From positions 1,683,827 through 1,747,826 of the forward strand of contig NC_079890.1 in the NCBI RefSeq assembly GCF_024868665.1: a DNA stretch of 64,000 bases. The letters are read 5' to 3'. The position numbers were made by a program, and so were the translations under genes. Every line of letters starts with the position of its first letter. The stretch's first letter is position 1. The DNA is from Triplophysa rosa. Taxonomy: Eukaryota; Chordata; Actinopteri; Cypriniformes; Nemacheilidae. Shown piece after piece: positions 25,934 to 33,039 of the stretch. The notes under the pieces were generated by a model, which saw nothing but the letters and a program-made list of their open reading frames with translations, searched no databases and was not told the origin of the DNA.

Positions 25934-28900
25934 CACCTAGAATCTACAGTCAGTGATGTGTTAGATGTCATGCTGTAAATGTATGTTATTAACATGTCAT
26001 GTGATGTCACTACACCAGCAGATTCCGGCACAGTCCAGTAAGGCTCAGTCCTCACCGTTTGGCATCGGCTCCAGTCACAGTTACCAGGCCGACCCGTCCT
26101 CCTACAGCCCGCTGTCCAGCCCCGCCACCTCCTCACCCTCCGGCAACGCCTACTCCAACCTGGCCAATCGCAGCACTGCTTTCGGTAAGACCTGTTCCTT
26201 TATCTCGACAGATTGGGCCATTTCAACCTCACTGCACATCCTTTAGGATTCAGATGTAACAAACAACACATATTTGTCGATGTAAAAATAAAAATACTTA
26301 AGTATGTTACGTCGCTAATAAACAGCAACGTTGATGAAAAATAAATCCAATCACTAATGTTAGTTTATTTTTTTGACTTATTACTGTCAGTTTACAGTCA
26401 ACTTTTGTTCTTGTAAATCCATATTTAACATTTGAAGTGTCCGACACAATGTTCGTTTTTGCTGTGGCGCCAAGAATCGTGACATGTCTACTATTGTTGT
26501 ACTTTGTCGGCTTTGTGTTTATCCAAAGTAGTAGATCCCTCGCACACTTCAAACAGCGATCCGATCCAGAACGACGTAAATCTTGGATCAACAGATCTTA
26601 CAACACCACTGGGAAAGAAAATATCCCTTGGGTTTTACACATATGGCGATTTATAGATTCCCATAAACACTTTTACAGTCAATGACTGAAACAGACTTGT
26701 AGTATCCAGGCTACAGACAGGAAAATATTTTCTTCACCGGTTAACAAAGCGATCGTAAAAGGCCTTCGTAGTGAGACGAAAGGTTTTTGTTATAAATATG
26801 AATCTCTACTGTACAGCAAGAAATAGTCTCTGTTCTTTAGTAGGCAAAAAAAATCCTCATTGACAAGACAGCATTAATCAATGCGCCTCGTTTTTCATTC
26901 GCTAAATTTGCTCTATTACTTTTAATTATAGCTAATCGGCTAAATGTGATGGAATCGGTGGTCTAAAACGTACATGAGGAAAGACTCTGTCAATCACAAT
27001 GAGCAGTTCCATAAAGCGTCACGTACACACATCCATGTATTACTGTGCTTTTACTTTTAAATCGAGGCATTTTGTAGCATTGGAGTCAACGAATAATTAC
27101 ATTTAGTCAACAGATCAAATCGAAACCTTCCGTCTCACAAAGTGAAAATGTCACGTTGAGCAGGATCAAGGTTCATCACGTCCTAATGAAGATCGCATGA
27201 TTTGGCATCAGCCCGAGACGCTTGTCTTTTGAAACGTGGCTAACTTGAAACACCCCGCTGTGTGTTTTAATGAATCTGTCATGCGTCGCACCTTCTCGCT
27301 TCACGCCGGAGATCTGGTTTCTGTGCATCTCTGACACTTGAAAGTGGGGAATTTGACCAGCGTGACACGGAGGGCAAGGACACACAAACACAATTGTGCA
27401 ACCTTTGGCATTCCAAAGACAGAGCATACCGAAGAGCTTACGGGGAGAAACTGTAGAACTGCTTGTTATCGACTCTCATCCGGTCGTCTTATTTCTCCAT
27501 TACATTCAGCTCCACCAACACCATTTCATTTGAAGCACGAAAGCCCGGAGAATGACTTTTTTCCTTTGTTGTTTCCCTCGAGGGAATCTCTCTACCTCCA
27601 ACCTGCGATTAGCGTATCCATTTAATAAGTAATTTATGTTAAAAAGGTGACATTAAAAAATCCATTTCCATTTGGAGTGCATCACGCACCGAATGCCTTT
27701 CCAAACCCTGAAGGCTTTTGCCAGCCACTTGAAAATGGAGCCATGTCCAGATAATTCTTTTTTAATATGGTGCCATTAAAGCAAATGGAACATTTATCAT
27801 CGTCTTGTCACGTGGACGCTCCTTAAACACGGCTGGCAGACACGTGGACTCGCGTTTCTATACTTGGGTGTAATTCTTTCATTGAACTCCGCTAAATTTA
27901 CACCAAAAGGAAAATTCTTTCATCATGTTTTAACCCTCATGTCATTCCTGTCTTTCTTCAGCAGAACACAAAAGAAGATATTTTGAAGAATGTCGGTAGC
28001 CAAACAACACTGAACCCCATTGATTTCCATTGTATGAACACAAAACCACCGAGACATTTCTTAAATTATCTTCTTTTGTGTTTCAGAGAAGAAAGAGACA
28101 TATCGAGACATCATTTTTATTTTGGCATTAACTATCCCTTTTTTCTAATGATTTGGGGTATTAACATTGCATTCATTTATTTTTAATAATTTATTTCACC
28201 ACATTGATGTATCAAATACTTGTGACCATATTATGGTTTTGATTTGAGTTAAATTGGCTTTTAGATTTTATGCTTTTGTCATTTTATAATTTATTTGTTT
28301 TTTTTACGTTGATATATAAGATTAATCATTTTTCTTTTTCTTTATTATTATAATTTTAGTGCTCTTAACTTATTTCAGTATATTTTTGAGGCAACGTTTA
28401 AATTCTTCATTTAGTTTAAGTTTTTTACTTAATTTAAACTATTTAAACTTTTAGGTCAATATTTTGCTTGATTTCAATGAACAGAAATGTTTTCCAATTT
28501 GAATTTGAGTCAACTAAAATCACTTCAGTCAACTTTGTCACTTTGAATGTGAAAACGTATGACTGTTTTAGGATGCCAACCTTATCGAGCAAATGAATCC
28601 GTGATGCATTTTCCTGCATTTCTTGTTCCATACGGAAAATAAATGTACCTGTGGATGGCTCCGATTCATGAAATGTTTTATTCATGCACTTTTGAGTCGA
28701 AAATCAGAAATGCACAACCAAACAAGCGTGCACCCTGGATGATTTATACACAAGGCAAACTTTTTAATAAAAATGTCTTAACTACATTTTAATATGTAGC
28801 CTACCGGTACAGTAAGTCATGTGTTTCACAGATTTACAAACATGATATGATACAGAGATCAAATCATCAAAAGCTGAGTCTGTCGGGTCTGAATGGGTTT

Positions 28901-30703
28901 CATCTTTACAGTTTGTCTAAATTGCTTGTTTTAATTGGTCTTTGCTTCATGCAACGCATAAACAGCCATCACACATCAAAATGTTCTATTGTGACTAAAA
29001 TGCGGTCTTTATATCCTTATGGAAAGATTCCAGACGTCTCCGCTGGTTTCAAGAGCTCTATGTATCACTTTGAATGTGAGAAGAGTCGCTTTTAAACGTC
29101 ACAGTATTGATTTGTCAAAGCCCTGGACTGTGATAAAGCTCAGCTCAGTGTTTGAACAGAGTTCACTTTGTCACGGCAGCATTTGGTATTGTTACAAAAT
29201 CCAAAACGTCTTTGAAAATCACTTTTGAGATGGAGTGGCCCGAGAATACACTCGCTCTTTTATCTTATCACACAGACACGCGCGCGCTCCAGACACTCCG
29301 AACGATGCAGGTCTGCGACACGGATAGATTGCCGAGGGAGAGACGCACAAGACGAAAAGGAAAGTTGATTGAGAGATTTATAAGACATATCGGCGGATGC
29401 AAATAGCCATACCTGGAGGGAGAGAACGACAGCAAGGGTGAGAGAAAGAGAGCGAGCGAGAGATCCTCTCGGCATTCGGCGCGGTAGGGAAATGAGAAGT
29501 TTGACCTTACATCAACGTCTCATCAACACAGAGAGCACGAGAAGCCGCCCAAGGGCATCGTCGTGCCATCCTTCCCAAAACCCCCGCCACCCCCGCGCGC
29601 ATTAGTCTCCCCGACTCGCTCGTTCCCTAACCAAATACTCCAGCCCCGAGGGTGAAGAAGACTCTAGATGCGCGCGTTTAAACGAGTCTGTCAGCCTAGT
29701 AAACGTCTCCCCCCGCGCAACAAATTGAGCGAAATGGAGGTCTCGCGGATGAAGTACTTTACAAGCACGCTCAATTGAGTCGGCGGAACTGTAGACATGT
29801 TGCAGATAATATGAAAGTTAATAACGCAAAGTGTAAACGTGTCGGATCGGGGTCAGGAATGAAACGCCTCCAGGACGTCGTGTTTGGATGCTGATGGACG
29901 GGGATGGTTTTGAGCTGGTTTGTCGCCGCTAGATTACATGACATTCTTAAAGGGACAGTTCACCTTTCATTTACTCATCCACTTGTCATTTCAAACCCAT
30001 ATGACTTTCTTTCTTCTGCAGAACACGAAAGAAGAGATTTTCAAGAACGTTGATAATCAAACAACATTGGACTCTATTGACTTCCATTGTATGGACACAA
30101 AATCACTGAGGCATTTCTCTTCTTTCGTGTTTCACACATGGGTTTTTTATGAACAATCTATTCAACCGATCAGGAACTGAACGAGGATTAATGCTGGCGT
30201 AACATTGTATTTTCTCACCGTATGGAGCTGTTCTCAACGTGCCCGTGTTTTCTTTTCTCCAGATGTTTCGGGAGAAAGCAGTCAAAGCGGAGGGCAGTTC
30301 CAGGGTCGCCCCTCAGAGGTGTGGTCCCAGTGGCAGAGTCAACACCACGGCCAGCAGGGCGGAGATCCTCACCCCCACACTCAATCCAACCAGACCGAGG
30401 TCTTTCAGGTACCGCTGACTGTCTAGACTATATGATATAATCCCAGTCAGGTCTCAAACAAACACGTGTATCCGCCTTTTATGTTCCTTTCTACAAAAGT
30501 TTTGGCAGCGCTGACCATCGACTGTTTGTTGTAGCACAAGTGCGACACAAAATCACAAAAGCAATCAGAAACTCAGAGCATGTCTGTCTTTGCCCATCCC
30601 ATAGGACATGCTACCGATGGCCGGGGATCCCACTCAAGGAACAACCAATTACAACATTGAAGACTTCGCTGACCTCGGCATGTTCCCTCCATTTTCCGAG
30701 TAA
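7369..30703 (+). CDS. arnt2: ARNT2, 3' part of gene (11 coding exons, C-terminal 430 residues)
   Basis: The joined exons are 7369-7445, 8278-8412, 8793-8867, 13931-14082, 20079-20154, 22337-22460, 23306-23405, 23946-24087, 26019-26184, 30263-30408 and 30605-30703. All introns are GT-AG, and reading phase is kept across every junction. The product matches vertebrate aryl hydrocarbon receptor nuclear translocator 2 nearly residue for residue ([56 protein letters not shown]). The first five exons encode PAS-B; the last six encode the low-complexity Q/S/P-rich transactivation region. ARNT2 is a nuclear class II bHLH-PAS protein that pairs with SIM1, NPAS4, HIF-alpha or AHR to bind E-box-like sites. 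The bHLH and PAS-A exons lie upstream of the window; vertebrate ARNT2 is about 710-720 residues. The final 30 or so residues are highly conserved. ARNT1 is the alternative, but the C-terminal sequence is ARNT2-type. Confidence 0.97.
8278..8412 (+). CDS. arnt2: arnt2 coding exon (PAS-B core)
   Basis: Exactly 45 codons after a tctctag acceptor, with a gttggt donor. It carries [12 protein letters not shown] and then the PAS-B fingerprint [16 protein letters not shown] and GYQPQ. Compared with human ARNT2 from memory there are only a few conservative changes. Confidence 0.97.
8793..8867 (+). CDS. arnt2: arnt2 coding exon ([20 protein letters not shown])
   Basis: Exactly 25 codons between a ttacgcag acceptor and a gtaccg donor. 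It encodes the [10 protein letters not shown] helix and HLRESFQQ of PAS-B. The CHLEDQ segment has Leu where mammals have Pro (CHPEDQ). Confidence 0.96.
11336..11720. mobile_element. Non-autonomous DNA transposon with AAGGTCCAGCGTGTAA end
   Basis: The left end AAAGGTCCAGCGTGTAATTT and right end TGCTACACTCTACCTT are degenerate inverted repeats. The interior phrases (ATTACCTTAGAATGAGC, TCTACAGTAGCCCTGAA, CAACCTCACCGCTAGATG) belong to a repeat common in cyprinid genomes. It has no coding capacity. Confidence 0.65.
12308..13595 (-). mobile_element. 5'-truncated L2-like LINE, reverse transcriptase C-terminal part
   Basis: Read on the minus strand from 13584, it encodes [18 protein letters not shown], where YADD is the RT active-site box. 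It continues [20 protein letters not shown] and [12 protein letters not shown]. After an insertion it resumes with [36 protein letters not shown] and [11 protein letters not shown]. The 3' tail ends with the reverse complement of CATTTACATGTAGTCATTTA at 12308. It is truncated upstream of YADD, typical of target-primed integration, and broken by a MITE, so it is inactive. Confidence 0.85.
12960..13252. mobile_element. MITE nested in the LINE
   Basis: It separates two LINE coding segments that are otherwise contiguous. The ends are inverted repeats: GACGTCACGCC...ATGTTGCA at the left against TGCAACATTCAACGCGGCGT plus GACATC at the right. Inner copies of GCCATCTTGGGAGGA and TCCTCCCAAGATGG are also inverted. 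Exact target duplication not resolved. Confidence 0.7.
13931..14082 (+). CDS. arnt2: arnt2 coding exon (PAS-B C-terminal strands)
   Basis: The acceptor is ttggttag and the donor gtaagt. It encodes [16 protein letters not shown] through [23 protein letters not shown], the last beta strands of PAS-B. It ends two bases into a Lys codon that the next exon completes. Intron 3 upstream is 5 kb and contains a LINE with a nested MITE. Confidence 0.97.
15120..15516. mobile_element. Non-autonomous DNA transposon remnant ending ACCCAACACTG
   Basis: The right end reads CAGTAACTAGTTACACCCAA plus CACTG, a terminus I associate with dispersed fish elements. The interior is rich in TAATTAAATTAC and TTACTCATTACT motifs. 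The left end has decayed. Confidence 0.5.
16478..16684. repeat. Low-complexity TACTATAGTAAA-rich repeat
   Basis: It is built of recurring TTTACTATAGTAAAC, AGTAAATACTACAAAATACT and TATAGTATTA phrases in both orientations. It is non-coding. Confidence 0.5.
17135..18300. repeat. Tandem repeat of about 140-150 bp units, interrupted at about 17600-18058
   Basis: Units share GTATTTTTGAAATACCGTAA, then AAATTACAGAAAGA, AATTTTACGTCA, TGTTATTTTACTTTTTTACT and GGCGCC-AGCTGCC-GAAAATTA. The anchor TTACTGGC/TTACTGCT falls at 17371, 17523, 18083 and 18222, giving spacings of about 152 and 139 within each block. The segment 17600-18058 (GTGGGCGGAGCC...) is a separate inserted repeat. Confidence 0.75.
18575..18665. 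repeat. Right arm of cyprinid-type fold-back repeat
   Basis: It contains CAAAATATCTTCTTTTGTGT, TTCTGCAGAAG, CATACAGGTTTAAAAT and GGGTGAACAATCCCTATAAA, the mirror arm of the family. No left arm remains. Confidence 0.65.
20079..20154 (+). CDS. arnt2: arnt2 coding exon (poly-Gln linker after PAS-B)
   Basis: The acceptor is atttacag. The exon completes Lys and then encodes 25 residues, [20 protein letters not shown] and YDLSQ. The donor is CAG|GTACAC, and the dinucleotide repeat (AC)n starts at intron position +3, so the donor lacks the usual +5 G. Confidence 0.95.
20157..20197 (+). repeat. (AC)n microsatellite starting at intron position +3 of an arnt2 donor
   Basis: 41 bases of uninterrupted AC directly follow the GT at 20155-20156. 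Confidence 0.97.
20229..20506. mobile_element. Palindromic fold-back MITE (complete)
   Basis: The left arm begins TAGTTCACCCAACAATAAAA and the right arm ends GATGAAAGTGAAGGATTCCT plus TTAA. The arms pair through AAGAAGATATTTTGAAGAAT and its reverse complement. The centre is the CCATACCATGGAAGTCAATG loop. Starts about 75 bases after the exon 5 donor. Confidence 0.8.
21158..21579. mobile_element. Long palindromic fold-back MITE (about 420 bp)
   Basis: The ends TTAAAGGGACAGTTCACCCA and TTTTTGGGTGACGTACCCCT plus TTAA are inverted. Arms match at several levels (AAAATTCTGTCATCATTTAC, GAACACAAAGATATTTGGAA, TTGACTCCCATAGTAGGAAA). It appears to be one palindrome nested within another of the same family. 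Confidence 0.85.
22337..22460 (+). CDS. arnt2: arnt2 coding exon ([15 protein letters not shown]...)
   Basis: The acceptor is gcccacag and the donor gtatgt. It encodes 41 codons plus one base, including PAGVHEAGK and QERDPRF as in mammalian ARNT2. The end was set by the canonical donor, which gives GIS-G-S-DKKMM across the junction. A donor four bases earlier would not be GT. Confidence 0.94.
22808..23185. mobile_element. Two adjacent fold-back MITEs, both truncated
   Basis: 22808-22910 is a single arm (GAGTTCACCCAAAAATAAAA). 22923-23185 has a left arm (AAGGGATCGTTCGACCCAAA) and an inner hairpin in which GAAAACCGTCGGTCCCCATT plus GACTT is perfectly inverted about 45 bases later. The outer right arm is missing. 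Confidence 0.8.
23306..23405 (+). CDS. arnt2: arnt2 coding exon ([20 protein letters not shown])
   Basis: The acceptor is tgtttag and the donor gtacga. It encodes DKKMM, then a Ser/Gly/Gln-rich stretch with [17 protein letters not shown]. The exon begins with two bases completing Ser and ends with two bases completing Gly. A truncated fold-back repeat ends about 120 bases upstream. Confidence 0.94.
23885..23935 (+). repeat. 3' tail of a LINE/SINE-type retroelement, just before an arnt2 acceptor
   Basis: AATCACTTTGGATAAAAGCC and CATGAATGTAAATGTAATG match the reverse complement of the tail motif at 12308 and 60053 (AGTCATTTAGCAGACGCTTT). It ends about ten bases upstream of the AG at 23944-23945. 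Confidence 0.7.
23946..24087 (+). CDS. arnt2: arnt2 coding exon ([13 protein letters not shown]...[10 protein letters not shown])
   Basis: The acceptor is tgtttcag and the donor gtgaga. It encodes 47 complete codons after one base completing Gly: [30 protein letters not shown] and GSRPPFSGQ. The sequence just upstream of the acceptor is the tail of a dispersed retroelement, so the polypyrimidine tract is very short. Confidence 0.95.
24088..26018 (+). other. arnt2 intron 8
   Basis: 24088-25117 is unique AT-rich sequence with a short GC-rich start. 25118-25932 is a purine-rich repeat. The last 86 bases before the next exon are unique. The very long minus-strand ORFs here are translations of the repeat. 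Confidence 0.8.
25118..25932. repeat. 815-bp purine-rich array of diverged AAAG/AATG units
   Basis: Perfect (GAAA)n blocks lie at both ends (about 25131-25208 and 25885-25931). In between are diverged units of GAAAGAAAGA, GAACGAAATGAAG and GAATGAATGAAAG. Longer sub-repeats recur, such as CACAAAGAACCAATGAAAGA near 25430 and 25750, and AACGAAATGAAGAAAAAGAA near 25376, 25603 and 25826. Confidence 0.95.
26019..26184 (+). CDS. arnt2: arnt2 coding exon ([17 protein letters not shown]...)
   Basis: It encodes [20 protein letters not shown], then a long Ser/Pro-rich run ([17 protein letters not shown]) and [10 protein letters not shown], as in ARNT2. The donor is gtaaga. The acceptor reads CAGCAG, so splicing could begin at 26019 (keeps Gln, as in mammals) or at 26022 (drops it). 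Confidence 0.95.
27897..28142. mobile_element. Palindromic fold-back MITE
   Basis: AACACAAAAGAAGATATTTT and GAAGAATGTCGG in the left arm pair with AAATTATCTTCTTTTGTGTT in the right. The element ends TTTGGCATTAACTATCCCTT. The outer left end has decayed. Confidence 0.7.
29277..29760. promoter_or_regulatory. CpG-rich block inside arnt2 intron 9 (possible CpG island)
   Basis: This stretch is visibly richer in G, C and CpG than the flanking introns (CGCGCGCTCC, GGCGCGGTAGG, CCCCCGCGCGCATT, GATGCGCGCG). It has no clear transposon ends and no meaningful ORF. It could be an internal promoter or enhancer; the function is not shown by sequence. Confidence 0.35.
29945..30150. mobile_element. Palindromic fold-back MITE, right end lost
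   Basis: It begins TTCTTAAAGGGACAGTTCAC, with inner arms GAACACGAAAGAAGAGATTT and CTTCTTTCGTGTTTCACACA around a TTGACTTCCATTGTATGGAC loop. It ends about 110 bases upstream of the next arnt2 exon. Confidence 0.7.
30263..30408 (+). CDS. arnt2: arnt2 coding exon ([20 protein letters not shown])
   Basis: The acceptor is ttctccag. The first two bases complete Asp, followed by 48 codons including [22 protein letters not shown] and NQTEVFQ, a hallmark of ARNT/ARNT2 C termini. The donor is gtaccg. Confidence 0.96.
30605..30703 (+). CDS. arnt2: arnt2 terminal coding exon with stop codon
   Basis: The acceptor is tcccatag. It encodes [20 protein letters not shown] and then [12 protein letters not shown], followed by TAA at 30701-30703. 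This acidic/hydrophobic tail is the conserved end of ARNT2 transactivation domains. Confidence 0.97.
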   Translation, partial: DMLPMAGDPTQGTTNYNIEDFADLGMFPPFSE

Positions 30704-31940
30704 CCGAACTCGATTGTTTGTTTTGTTTTTGGTTCAGACTGCAGTACTTTCATCTCTCATGTGCACACAACGCTGCTTCATTTCTGAATTTGTGCTCACT
30801 TCAAGCGCTCTATTGACTTTGCTCAGCTGCAGACAATTACAAACACACAACGTTTTGTGTGAAGGCTCTTTATCACTAAACGGTTGCGGATTTTCCTGCA
30901 AAATCGCACATTTACAAAAATCAGCACTATTGCGAATTTGCGAGTTTGATTGTGCTATTTGTGTTCAGCAGAGATTGTTGGAGTGTTTAATTTGCACAGG
31001 CCTACTTTTAATGAATCAGGTGCTTAAACAACGCTGAACGCGCATGCAAATAAATGACGCTATTAGCCGAGGCTATTCGTTCTAAGCGAAGTCCCCATCT
31101 CTATTTTATCGTACAGGAAACATATTTTCTCAATTTTTTGTGATGTGAAGGAATCATTTTTCTTGAAGTGTTGCACCTCATTCATGTTGCCAAACAGCAT
31201 CTCGCTGACAAAAAAACACGCTGTGATATTTTTTAACACCACGCCAGGTCGTAATATTGCAAAACGACGCTTAACATGTAAAATTTAGTCTATGTAGTGA
31301 TGTCTATAACCTAGCTGAACTAATAATACATGTAGATGGATGTAAAGACAAAAAAGTATTTGAATAAAAAATTTAAGATTTTGAGAATTTTTTTAAATTT
31401 CGTTTCTTACAAAATTGCTCAGCACCAGCCTCATACTTGTATAAGCAAATGCATTCGCGGTGTTTATCGTAATCTTTGTGGCAGCTGCAATTTATTGTTA
31501 CAATTAACTTTTGAACTGATGACGTGGACTTCTACGATCTTTTTCACAATGAAACTCGATGATGCCACAACTGGAAAGAAATGGACTTGAAAGGGAATCT
31601 AAATCGTTTTGCTAATCAAATGGATGTTTTCATGTAAATAATGTGATTTTTATGTTGGACCGTGTTTTATGTCACACACCGCTACTACATACTTGTGTAG
31701 GTTTAATATCATTGTGTGCAATGTGAGTACATAGGTAACGCTTGTTACTTAGTTAGCTTGTTCATTGTACAATGAGTTTAGAAGTGTATAAATTGTGTAA
31801 ATGTGTTCCATTATTTTTGTGTAACTTTATGTCTATAAATTGTGCTCGTGACAGTAAATTCTCTTGAATATGTGGATTTCAATTAAACAGACTCAGCTGT
31901 ATTATTGGGCTGCTGAATAAACATTACAACTGTAATTATA
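30704..31940 (+). other. arnt2: arnt2 3' untranslated region (probable extent)
   Basis: Non-repetitive, AT-rich sequence follows the TAA. AATAAA signals occur at 31049-31054 and 31916-31921. I end the UTR just past the second, because the sequence changes to a dispersed tandem repeat at about 31940. No convincing ORF continues here. The true cleavage site is unknown, and the UTR could be longer. Confidence 0.6.
31916..31921 (+). promoter_or_regulatory. Candidate polyadenylation signal AATAAA for arnt2
   Basis: Canonical AATAAA about 1.2 kb after the stop codon, at the end of unique sequence. A proximal AATAAA at 31049 could give a shorter transcript. Confidence 0.5.
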
Positions 31941-32310
31941 CAGAATTTTACTTTTATGTTTTTACTGATTTTTTGTACTGTTTAAAAACCGTCCTTTATG
32001 GAATTTTATTGTTTTTTCATAGATCATTTGAAATACATTAAAAACCATCAAATTACAGAAAAAGACCACACATTTACAAGAAAAACATGTAATTCTACAT
32101 GACAAAACTGTTGTTTTACGGTATTTTACTGGTGCCCCAGCTGCCTGGAAAATGAAGGTGTATTTTTGAAATACGGTATAAAAAAAATAAAGTTACAAAA
32201 AAGGACTGCAAATTTACAAGAAAAACATGAAAAACTATTTTAAATTTGATGTGACAAAACTTTAATGGTATTCAACTGGTGCCCCAGCTGCCAGAATCCG
32301 AGATTTTGAA
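31941..32310. repeat. Second copy of the GTATTTTTGAAATACGGTA tandem repeat family
   Basis: Two to three diverged units share CCATCAAATTACAGAAAAAG, TTACAAGAAAAACATG, TGTTGTTTTACGGTATTTTA and CTGGTGCCCCAGCTGCC with the array at 17135-18300. It starts immediately after the presumed arnt2 polyadenylation site. Confidence 0.7.
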
Positions 32311-33039
32311 CAGTAAAGAAATAAATGTAGAGCAGGACTTTCATGCAGGATTGTCCATCGGTTTTTCATTTCAGACTTGTATAATGGGGGTAAAATTAAT
32401 GAACTTTCTCTTTAAATCCTCTTTTAACTTTTCTTAAAGTTAAGCTTCAGTTCATGCAACATAAATACAAAGTTTTTAATACATTTGCAATCATATAATC
32501 GATTAAAAAGCAAAGAAGTTTTGGAAATCAAGAATTTGTTTAAATATACTTTCAGTTGTGCAGTATACTGTTAAATGTAATGTAATTTATAAGATTAATT
32601 AATGACCTCATGTACTCAAGTAGTTAATGGGAAAATGTGATTTAGATGGTTTTATAGGTAATGAATAGAGTCCTGATAAGTATTTTCTGTACGGCTCACA
32701 TCGTGCTTTTCAAGAGAGTTTTTAATTGGATTAATGTTTTTATAATGTTTACAAGCCAAACAAAACTTTATTAATTATTGAAACATTTTAGGAAGCATGC
32801 ACTACTACTTTCACGTTGACTTTTAGCACAAATCTTTAAACGATAAAAAAACATCTGTTTATAATGAAAGATTACTTTATGCAGTCTTCAGTTACTATTA
32901 CATACAACTCGAGGAGAATTCACTGAACGGTGTGCGACTGTTCAATGATGCTCACTTATCCTGTGTATTTATGCCACTGCTCAGAGAACTGGAAGGGGAT
33001 TTGAGCACATGCTCCCACCGGTAGAGCACGAAATGTTTA

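Larger units (their letters stand above)
26185..30262 (+). other. arnt2 intron 9
   Basis: A 4-kb intron. 26185-27890 is mostly unique; 27610-27850 has an AT-rich, non-repetitive look like conserved non-coding DNA, but this is only an impression. 27897-28142 and 29945-30150 are fold-back MITEs. 29277-29760 is CpG-rich. 28143-29276 shows nothing recognisable. Confidence 0.6.

Noticed and set aside
25084..26136. 350-residue minus-strand ORF and overlapping ORFs rich in Phe/Leu/Ser
   Set aside because: They are translations of the GAAA-type repeat read in reverse, and they overlap a confirmed plus-strand arnt2 exon. They look like membrane proteins only because CTTT repeats give Phe, Leu and Ser.
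26437..26685. 82-residue ORF with a possible transmembrane helix ([14 protein letters not shown])
   Set aside because: It is short, lies in an intron, has no recognised family, and hydrophobic stretches arise readily by chance in AT-rich DNA.
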